Shown here one piece after another: positions 1 through 4,270 of a stretch of 5,645 nt of DNA (position 1 is its first letter; each line of letters begins with the position of its first letter). The position numbers and the translations under genes are program-made. The DNA lies in contig JAUWMS010000212.1 of assembly GCA_030613045.1 (NCBI GenBank), positions 1 to 5,645 on the forward strand. The letters run 5' to 3'. This stretch comes from Candidatus Latescibacterota bacterium. GTDB lineage: Bacteria; Latescibacterota; 4484-107. Below the pieces are notes generated by a model. That model was not told where the DNA came from. It worked only from the letters and a program-made list of their open reading frames with translations, and did not search any database.

Positions 1-173
1 TCCGCACGAAATTCCTTCGCCTCCTCCGGCGTCGTATCCGCCGTGATCTGCGTCGCCCGAAGCTCCACCGCCTCGTACCCGCACTCCCGCGCAAACCGCA
101 TAAAATCCGGCACATCCATCTCACAATATGTGTATTTCACCTCGATCAACCTTCCCGACAAAGACAGCTCCAT
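1..173 (-). CDS. Sugar phosphate isomerase/epimerase-like TIM-barrel protein, N-terminal fragment
   Basis: The first 57 codons of a gene that runs off the left edge are visible. The product begins MELSLSGRLIEVKYTY and continues through a helix containing FMRFARECGYEAVELRA. A first beta strand followed by 'aaelGydgVELR' is the usual opening of the xylose-isomerase-like / AP endonuclease family 2 barrel, whose members isomerise or epimerise sugars and related compounds, often with a divalent metal. The metal ligands and catalytic residues lie outside the window, so the substrate cannot be named. The ATG at 173 is supported by a strong Shine-Dalgarno, GGAAGGAGGGGA on the minus strand (181-192), about 8 nt upstream. 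There is no signal peptide, so a cytoplasmic location is likely. It lies 272 bp downstream of the ceramidase-like gene, beyond a possible terminator hairpin, so it may be transcribed separately. The family call rests on one short segment. Confidence 0.72.
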   Translation of the reverse strand, partial: MELSLSGRLIEVKYTYCEMDVPDFMRFARECGYEAVELRATQITADTTPEEAKEFRA

Positions 174-208
174 CGAAAAGTCCCCTCCTTCCTGACTAAA
201 ATACGCAC

Positions 209-234
209 CGCGAATAACGCGAATGTACGCAAAT
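209..234. repeat. Phased CGCGAAT microrepeat, three copies
   Basis: The words CGCGAAT (209-215), CGCGAAT (218-224) and the variant CGCAAAT (228-234) occur at 9- and 10-nt intervals, joined by AA and GTA. The element lies just upstream of the Shine-Dalgarno of the isomerase-like gene, so it would be in its promoter or leader region. The layout, a 7-nt word at 9-10 nt spacing, is the same as that of the CACTGAT repeat at 4078-4112. The function is unknown. Confidence 0.6.
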
Positions 235-257
235 GCTTTCCGCTCACCCGATCTCCG

Positions 258-284
258 AAAAGGGCGATCACAAGGATCGCGCCC
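258..284 (-). terminator. GC-rich hairpin with short T run, possible terminator
   Basis: Read on the minus strand, GGGCGCGATC, a five-base loop and GATCGCCC form a strong stem with a two-base bulge, followed directly by TTTT. This would suit a Rho-independent terminator for minus-strand transcription, about 160 nt past the stop codon of the ceramidase-like gene and before the isomerase-like gene. The T run is short. The surrounding phrase also looks like a dispersed intergenic repeat, so it may be a repeat element that happens to form a hairpin. Confidence 0.4.
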
Positions 285-371
285 CTACGTTCTGGTGGCG
301 TTTCATATCATCATGATTCGGGTTTCGGTCCCGGCCCCCGTCTCGAAGGAAAAACGGTGAAAGTACCACCA

Positions 372-441
372 CTCACCAATCACCACTCACTACTCACCAC
401 TCACTACTCACCACTCACCACTCACCACTCACTACTCACCA
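372..441. repeat. Tandem heptamer array, 10 copies of MTCACYA
   Basis: Ten uninterrupted 7-nt units fill 70 bp: six are CTCACCA, three CTCACTA and one ATCACCA. A degenerate unit (ACCACCA, 365-371) sits to the left. The array ends four bases before the TAG stop codon (446-448) of the minus-strand ceramidase-like gene, so it forms the start of that gene's 3' untranslated region. The same word recurs at 1784-1806 in the other orientation and at 4258-4270 in this orientation. Short tandem heptamers (STRR sequences) are known from filamentous cyanobacteria, but I cannot say that these are related. Confidence 0.9.
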
Positions 442-445
442 ATCC

Positions 446-1735
446 CTATACCTCATCATGCAACCGCAAACATGCCTTGACCAACACATCCGGCGCTTCA
501 GGAGCATACCGCGTTCCCTTGACATCCGGATCATCCACGGAATACCCCCAATTCGAGGGAAGATACCCCGACCACGGACCGTTGGAATACCCCAACGTGA
601 ACGTATGCCGAAATTTCGAAGCCTCCTTGATCGCAAGCCCGATCTCCACATAAGGCTCCATCGGCCCCACCACGAGGATCAAATCATCGCCGATCACGAG
701 AGCCTGAATCTCCGCGGGAATCCGCTCCTCGGAAATAGCGGGCATTGTCACCCCGTCGTCCGGCTTTTCCGGCTCCCACTGAGGCAAAGTGATCATTCTG
801 TTTTTCGCCCTGAGAGGAACCCGGGAAACCACGTCGATGTGCTCGAGGATTTGAATCGCCTCGTCCGCCAACCGTCCGCCGAGACGCTCGACCTCCGGCA
901 TCGTCCTGCCCGTCCTGAACGTATGCGTCCCGGTCTCCCCGGCGCATCCCTGAAGAAACAGCGCGACCGTATCTCCTCCAAGCCGTCGCTCCATCTCCGC
1001 CATCCCGAAGCCCGCGTAATCTCCGCTCAACAGCGTATTAGCGCCTTCCAATATCGAGGGATGAGCGGTGTAATTGATCACCGCCGCGATGAGATTCCGT
1101 TGGTCATCCTCCACGCGGATCACGCCGCACTCGTTGTCCATCACCCCGTCGGGATTGGGCTGCTGACTTCCCCAGAGCCCTTCGCCGCTCGGCAGCCTCC
1201 TGCTCGAACCGATCCCATAGATCATCTTCGAGCCGATGCCTATCCGCGCGTCCTCCCTGTTCTCCCACGCCTGCGTGACCGCCTCCACCGACGCCTCCGC
1301 GAACGGTCCCTCCGTGCCGGAATGCGTATGCGTGCAATTGATCAGGATATTGGACACCGGAATCCCCACCCGCTCGTGGATCTCCTCCCGAATCCGGGCC
1401 ATCTCATCGAACCCCTGGGGCAAATCGTACGCATTCAGCTTTTCCCAACTGAGGATCGCCATGGGATGATCCCCATCGTCCAAAACCAAAGCCTTCACGT
1501 GCAGCCGGTCATGCACCCCGGTGGATTGCCGGGTCCGGACCCCACGCATCGTAATCACACCGGAAGGCGGCACCTCCACCTTGGCCGCCCCCGCTTTGCG
1601 CCGCTTCCCCTCCGGCACTCCCTCATCCACGATCCTCGATGGATGCTCAGGAAGCTCAGGCAGCGTCCTCGCTTCCACGAAAACGGGCATCCCATAATGT
1701 TCCTCTACCGTATGCTCGCGTATTTCTAACGCCAT
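446..1735 (-). CDS. Neutral/alkaline ceramidase-like protein, short cytoplasmic form
   Basis: This 429-residue protein has the landmarks of the N-terminal catalytic domain of neutral ceramidases: an entry motif AGAAKVEVPPSG (48-59), STGVHDRLHVKALVLDDG (71-88), NCTHTHSG (133-140, with His136 and His138), NYTAHPSIL with His225, SGDYAG (237-242), FLQGCAGE (260-267), and GYSNG (382-386) with GYLPS (390-394). In characterised enzymes the corresponding histidines bind zinc and the enzyme splits ceramide into sphingosine and fatty acid. Here there is no signal peptide or membrane segment. At 429 residues the protein lacks the C-terminal Ig-like domain of secreted bacterial enzymes, which are about 650 residues. 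About 47 charged residues precede the domain. Ceramide is therefore only one possible substrate, and an amide or other hydrolase of unknown target is as likely. The start at 1735 is set by GGAGGAGGAG on the minus strand (1739-1750). The stop codon TAG is followed at once by the heptamer array. Confidence 0.85.
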   Translation of the reverse strand: MALEIREHTVEEHYGMPVFVEARTLPELPEHPSRIVDEGVPEGKRRKAGAAKVEVPPSGVITMRGVRTRQSTGVHDRLHVKALVLDDGDHPMAILSWEKLNAYDLPQGFDEMARIREEIHERVGIPVSNILINCTHTHSGTEGPFAEASVEAVTQAWENREDARIGIGSKMIYGIGSSRRLPSGEGLWGSQQPNPDGVMDNECGVIRVEDDQRNLIAAVINYTAHPSILEGANTLLSGDYAGFGMAEMERRLGGDTVALFLQGCAGETGTHTFRTGRTMPEVERLGGRLADEAIQILEHIDVVSRVPLRAKNRMITLPQWEPEKPDDGVTMPAISEERIPAEIQALVIGDDLILVVGPMEPYVEIGLAIKEASKFRHTFTLGYSNGPWSGYLPSNWGYSVDDPDVKGTRYAPEAPDVLVKACLRLHDEV

Positions 1736-1846
1736 CGTCTCCTCCTCCTGCTCGTTATCATCCCCCCGTAAAGGCAGATAACAGTGATTGGTGATTGGTG
1801 ATTGGTAGAACCACCAAGCGACTCCGGAATGGATCCAACGTCCGCC
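1736..1846. other. Intergenic region with inverted heptamers and a small hairpin
   Basis: This 111-bp gap lies between the nitroreductase stop codon and the ceramidase-like start codon. It holds the GGAGGAGGAG Shine-Dalgarno of the latter, a 6-bp inverted repeat (GTTATC 1754-1759 / GATAAC 1777-1782, 17-nt loop), and three heptamers (1784-1806). I see no convincing promoter. The two genes could still be cotranscribed. Confidence 0.6.
1784..1806. repeat. Heptamer repeat, three copies, inverted relative to 372-441
   Basis: Three perfect GATTGGT units (1786-1806) with a leading GT read as ATCACCA heptamers on the minus strand. This is one of the variants in the array at 372-441, in the opposite orientation. 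It lies about 40 nt past the nitroreductase stop codon and about 50 nt before the ceramidase-like start codon. Confidence 0.8.
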
Positions 1847-2359
1847 TTACGACCACCGATTATGACGAACCCTCGAATTATCGTAACGATCCGCTCCGGG
1901 CTTCTGTTCCGCCGGATAGCCTATAGAAATCAGCGAAAAGGGGATCACGTGATCCGGAACGCCCAGCAGCTTTCGGAACCCGACGACGCGGTCTTCCATG
2001 GGATACACGCCCAGCCAGACCGCCCCCAAGCCTTTCGCCTGCGCCGCAATCAGAAGATTCTCCGTGGCCGCCGAGCAATCCTGAACCCAGTAGCCCTCGT
2101 ACTTCTGCAACTCCAGATCGCCACACACCAAGATGGCTATGGGAGCCTCCGCCAGCATCCGGGAATACGGATGGAACTTTGGAATCTCATCCAGTATCCC
2201 CCGATCATCAATCACCACAAAATGCCAGGGCTGTTCGTTGCCCGCGGACGGCGCAGCCATCGCCGCCGCCAACAACTCCTTGATCACCTCGTCGGATACG
2301 GGCTGTGCGGTGTACTTACGGATACTTCTTCGGGAAAGAATGACATCCAGTGCGTCCAT
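1847..2359 (-). CDS. Nitroreductase-family FMN-dependent oxidoreductase
   Basis: This 170-residue protein is a small, complete nitroreductase-fold flavoprotein. The FMN-phosphate motif RRSIRKY is at 10-16, the PSAGNEQPWHF segment at 37-47, the dimer and FMN-contact helix QDCSAATENLLIAAQAKGLG at 93-112 followed by AVWLGVYP, a SIGYPAEQKP strand near 145-154, and the closing HNRW typical of the family. Such enzymes use NAD(P)H through FMN to reduce nitro groups, quinones, flavins or enones. The native substrate cannot be read from sequence. There is no signal peptide, so it should be cytoplasmic and dimeric. The ATG at 2359 follows AAGGAGGA on the minus strand at a normal distance, and the length matches the family. 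The 144-bp leader holds a stem-loop element (2393-2444). Nothing links it directly to the glycan-related neighbours. Confidence 0.93.
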   Translation of the reverse strand: MDALDVILSRRSIRKYTAQPVSDEVIKELLAAAMAAPSAGNEQPWHFVVIDDRGILDEIPKFHPYSRMLAEAPIAILVCGDLELQKYEGYWVQDCSAATENLLIAAQAKGLGAVWLGVYPMEDRVVGFRKLLGVPDHVIPFSLISIGYPAEQKPGADRYDNSRVRHNRWS

Positions 2360-2503
2360 GATTTTCCTCCTTGTATATTGCGTTGGAAGTTTTGGAGTGC
2401 ACCGACCGCGTCGATGTATGCGGTAACACGGTTACCGCACTCCATATTTGAACTCCTCGTTTCTTATATTCATAGTAAGGCCCGTCAGCGCCGTCCGGTA
2501 ACA
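2360..2503. other. Intergenic region, leader of the nitroreductase gene
   Basis: This 144-bp gap holds the AAGGAGGA ribosome site of the nitroreductase gene (about 2365-2372) and the nested inverted-repeat element at 2393-2444. A short AT-rich stretch (about 2459-2476) reads TACTATGAATATAAG on the minus strand and could hold a -10 box, but no good -35 box is seen. The word CGGTAACAC appears at 2421-2429 and again at 2496-2504, where it reaches the deacetylase stop codon. Confidence 0.5.
2393..2444 (-). repeat. Nested inverted-repeat element (TGGAGTGC...GCACTCCA)
   Basis: TGGAGTGC (2393-2400) and GCACTCCA (2437-2444) are a perfect 8-bp inverted repeat enclosing 36 nt. Inside and overlapping the right arm is a second perfect inverted repeat, TGCGGTAAC (2419-2427) and GTTACCGCA (2431-2439), with a 3-nt loop. 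The two stems share bases 2437-2439, so they compete in part. On the transcribed minus strand the element ends about 33 nt before the nitroreductase start codon. No T run follows, so it is not a typical terminator. It could be a dispersed REP-like element or a structured leader. Confidence 0.65.
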
Positions 2504-3901
2504 CTACAAACCGGGACACTCCTGAGCCGGTTTCACCGTCCACGTCTGGAGCCGCGTGAACAGCAAAATCTTTGAAAAATCCAGATCGGGCCGATGAATG
2601 TCCCAGTTGCGATACCTCGCCGCCACCGCCGCCGCCTCGTCGGCCATCGCAGGATAGGGCGGAAAAACCGTGACGGACATCCGAACCGGCAGCCCACCAC
2701 GAGCAGCGAGATAGGTCTCCGCCAAAAGACGGTACCAGGAACCGAGTCCGACCTCCCCCTCGGACGTCAGCACGTTCGCCGGTAAATGTCCGGTCTCCCT
2801 GTGCACACGCAGCACCTCCTCGCATCCCCGCTCGATCTCTCCCCGCTCAAGCGTCCGCACTTGCGGCGCTTCCATCGGCTTCTCGATGGGGCCGAGCACA
2901 GACCTCCGAGGGCCCGCTCCCGGAAACGCGCCCGTCTTTGCGCATATCGAGACCGACTCCGCAAGCGCGAGAAGCAGCTCCCCCGCAGAGAAATACTCGT
3001 CCCATACGACCGTTCCCTCATCCAGAATCCGCTGAGAAATCGTGCTCAAAATCTCATGCGATACCTCGTCCTTCTGGAAAGAAAACTGCTGCGCAAGCGC
3101 ACCCACCGTGGTCATTTCCAATCCCGGAAGATCCCGAAGATACCGGACGAGCTGCCGGAAATTTTGCCGCGCCTCCGTCAGGCATTCCAGCGGACGAAGC
3201 GCCGGAGTCCGCCATTGATCCGGGGGAACGTTCTCTCCTCTTGCGTAATTCAGCGAATCCACGAACTCAAGCGAACGGATCCGCTGAGGATGCCCTCCGA
3301 CTGCGGCGAGATACTCAGAACGCCCGATCATCCCCTCCAATTTCGCCCGATAGGAAGCGAACCTGCGCTCGAACCCTTCCTCGGACCAAAGCACGTCATC
3401 CAGCACCTCGCAAAGACCGGTGAAGTTCAGCGCACCGCAGAACCACGTGAGGTTGTGTCCCGGCAGGGAAACCGGCGAATAGAAATAGGGCTTCCCAAAC
3501 TTCCCTGCCGCGCACACGATCTGAGGCGCGTACGTCCCGCCGTGGCGGGTCAGCGCGGAGCATTTCCCGAAGATCCGCTGGATAATCTCAAACCCGGGCC
3601 GCTCGAGGCGCATCGCTTCCGCCACCCCATCTTCCCAACCCAATTCCGAGACCGCTTCCGTCGTCGTAGGATGGCTGGAACCCATGTTGAAGTGACTCGA
3701 AACATCGTGCCGGGCCATGGCGCGAATCACATCCCACCTTCCCCTGCGCTCAAGACTGCGGGCTTTCTCCCCGATCACGTGAAAACAACCCGGAACCCCT
3801 TCTTCCGTCATAATCTCCGCAAGCCACCGTGGGATGTCGTCCATCCCCTCGCGCTCCGGAGTGATATAATCTTCGGTATCGAAATAGATAAGGGAGTACA
3901 T
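2504..3901 (-). CDS. Divergent polysaccharide deacetylase (NodB-like) with duplicated C-terminal module
   Basis: The N-terminal part of this 465-residue protein resembles carbohydrate esterase family 4 enzymes, which remove acyl groups from amino-sugar polymers with a bound metal. YFDTEDY (6-12) stands where TFDD normally lies, followed by a helix and VPGCFHVIGEKA (36-47). VSSHFNMGSSHPTT (67-80) supplies His70 and His77, and RHGGTYAPQIV (119-129) stands for the usual R-P-P-x-G segment, followed by KPYFYSP. The two histidines are seven residues apart, against four in the usual HxxxH. The C-terminal part (about 280-420) appears to be two copies of one module: YFSAGELLLALAESV with RRSVLGP, and HLPANVLTSEGEVGLGSWYR followed by LLAETYLA. 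This resembles pseudomurein-binding repeats, perhaps a wall- or glycan-binding unit. There is no signal peptide. The start at 3901 follows AAGGAGAGG on the minus strand (3911-3919). The substrate is unknown, and activity is uncertain because of the altered motif. Confidence 0.75.
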   Translation of the reverse strand: MYSLIYFDTEDYITPEREGMDDIPRWLAEIMTEEGVPGCFHVIGEKARSLERRGRWDVIRAMARHDVSSHFNMGSSHPTTTEAVSELGWEDGVAEAMRLERPGFEIIQRIFGKCSALTRHGGTYAPQIVCAAGKFGKPYFYSPVSLPGHNLTWFCGALNFTGLCEVLDDVLWSEEGFERRFASYRAKLEGMIGRSEYLAAVGGHPQRIRSLEFVDSLNYARGENVPPDQWRTPALRPLECLTEARQNFRQLVRYLRDLPGLEMTTVGALAQQFSFQKDEVSHEILSTISQRILDEGTVVWDEYFSAGELLLALAESVSICAKTGAFPGAGPRRSVLGPIEKPMEAPQVRTLERGEIERGCEEVLRVHRETGHLPANVLTSEGEVGLGSWYRLLAETYLAARGGLPVRMSVTVFPPYPAMADEAAAVAARYRNWDIHRPDLDFSKILLFTRLQTWTVKPAQECPGL

Positions 3902-3932
3902 AAACCTACCTCTCCTTCCATAGGATGAAGGC

Positions 3933-3951
3933 GCACCGCAAAGACGCGGAG
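3933..3951. repeat. Left arm of an outer inverted repeat
   Basis: The sequence gcaccgcaaagacgcggag matches the reverse complement of 4226-4244 at 17 of 19 positions. The two arms bracket almost all of the repeat-rich gap, with 274 nt between them. Confidence 0.7.
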
Positions 3952-3966
3952 AACGGTGAAAGCAAA

Positions 3967-4046
3967 GGTTGAGGTTGAGGTTGAGGTTAAGGTTAAGGTT
4001 AAGAGCAACCGGTCCCGCCTTAACCTTACACTCAAACTTATCCTTA
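3967..4046. repeat. GGTTRA hexamer array with inverted, decayed partner
   Basis: The left half (3967-4002) is exactly six hexamers: three GGTTGA followed by three GGTTAA. After 15 nt (4003-4017) the right half reads in the opposite sense: CCTTAACCTTA (4018-4028) is a perfect 11-bp complement of TAAGGTTAAGG (3988-3998), and the rest, to 4046, is a degenerate form of the same word. The whole could extrude as a cruciform or fold as a hairpin in RNA. Confidence 0.75.
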
Positions 4047-4072
4047 CGAGTTTTTCACTTAGCTCATAGTCC

Positions 4073-4183
4073 AGAACCACTGATCTCACTGATATGCACT
4101 GATAACACTGATCCCCTCCCCGCCTCCTCCGGTGCGGATGGGGTGACGGGATCCGCGTTATCAGTGGTGTCATCCGTGGTTCT
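4073..4183. repeat. Palindromic CACTGAT repeat element
   Basis: CACTGAT occurs four times (4078-4084, 4087-4093, 4097-4103, 4106-4112) at 9-, 10- and 9-nt steps. The outer arms AGAACCAC (4073-4080) and GTGGTTCT (4176-4183) are perfect inverted repeats. CACTGATAAC (4097-4106) and GTTATCAGTG (4157-4166) form a second perfect pair, and GCGGAT (4134-4139) and ATCCGC (4151-4156) a third. No T run follows on either strand. Confidence 0.75.
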
Positions 4184-4216
4184 GCTCGCCTAAGTGCAAC
4201 ACTCGTATTATCTTTT

Positions 4217-4244
4217 CTCTGCGCCCTCTGCGTCTCTGCGGTGC
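4217..4244. repeat. CTCTGCG microrepeat and right arm of the outer inverted repeat
   Basis: CTCTGCG occurs three times (4217-4223, 4226-4232, 4234-4240), at 9- and 8-nt steps, and ends in GTGC. Bases 4226-4244 pair with 3933-3951. The element sits 14 nt past the stop codon of the glycoside-hydrolase-like gene in the direction of transcription. Confidence 0.7.
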
Positions 4245-4257
4245 AATCTCATCGCAA

Positions 4258-4270
4258 CTCACCACTCACA
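4258..4270. repeat. Heptamer repeat overlapping a stop codon
   Basis: CTCACCA (4258-4264) followed by the partial unit CTCACA (4265-4270) matches the heptamer family at 372-441 in the same orientation. It encodes the last residues, Cys-Glu-Trp, and the TGA stop codon (4259-4261) of the minus-strand glycoside-hydrolase-like gene. Confidence 0.6.

Larger units (their letters stand above)
174..445. other. Intergenic region made largely of short repeats
   Basis: This 272-bp gap holds, from left to right, the Shine-Dalgarno of the isomerase-like gene (181-192), three phased CGCGAAT-like words (209-234), a GC-rich hairpin (262-284), a stretch with no recognised feature (about 290-360), and a heptamer array (372-441) that abuts the stop codon of the ceramidase-like gene. 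I found no convincing promoter and no coding signal. The only open frame of note, 357-653 on the plus strand, is an artefact of the heptamer array. Confidence 0.8.
3902..4258. other. Repeat-built intergenic region
   Basis: This 357-bp gap is nearly all short-word repeats. In order it holds the left arm of an inverted repeat (3933-3951), a GGTTRA hexamer array with an inverted partner (3967-4046), a CACTGAT palindromic element (4073-4183), a CTCTGCG array that includes the right arm of the outer inverted repeat (4217-4244), and the start of a heptamer copy at 4258. I see no RNA gene, no convincing promoter and no coding signal. The Shine-Dalgarno of the deacetylase-like gene is at 3911-3919. 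Confidence 0.8.

Noticed and set aside
372..441. CRISPR array
   Set aside because: The units are 7 nt with no spacers; there are no 25-40 nt repeats and no cas gene.
357..653. Small plus-strand frame beginning with a repetitive Leu-Thr-His-Ser peptide
   Set aside because: The repetitive part is just the heptamer array read in a frame without stops, and the rest is antisense to the ceramidase-like gene.
458..1729. Long open frame on the plus strand across the ceramidase-like gene
   Set aside because: It mirrors the real gene, has an arginine/histidine/proline-rich composition typical of antisense reading of a GC-rich gene, lacks a ribosome site and matches no family.
2459..2503. Sigma-70 promoter for the nitroreductase gene (TTACCG, 18 nt, TACTAT on the minus strand)
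   Set aside because: The -35 match is poor and the spacing slightly long; kept only as a remark in the intergenic entry.
1802..2575. Open frame on the plus strand across the nitroreductase gene
   Set aside because: The opposite strand encodes a clear, complete nitroreductase; this product has no recognisable motifs and runs over two intergenic gaps.
2786..3928. Long open frame on the plus strand across the deacetylase-like gene
   Set aside because: Same antisense artefact; the minus-strand product has recognisable NodB-like motifs and a strong ribosome site, this one has neither.
3967..4002. Telomere-like hexamer repeat
   Set aside because: GGTTGA/GGTTAA is not a known telomere unit, only six copies are present, they are internal, and the genes and ribosome sites are bacterial.
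4073..4183. Rho-independent terminator of the glycoside-hydrolase-like gene
   Set aside because: The inverted arms are well formed, but the loops are long and no T run follows on the minus strand.
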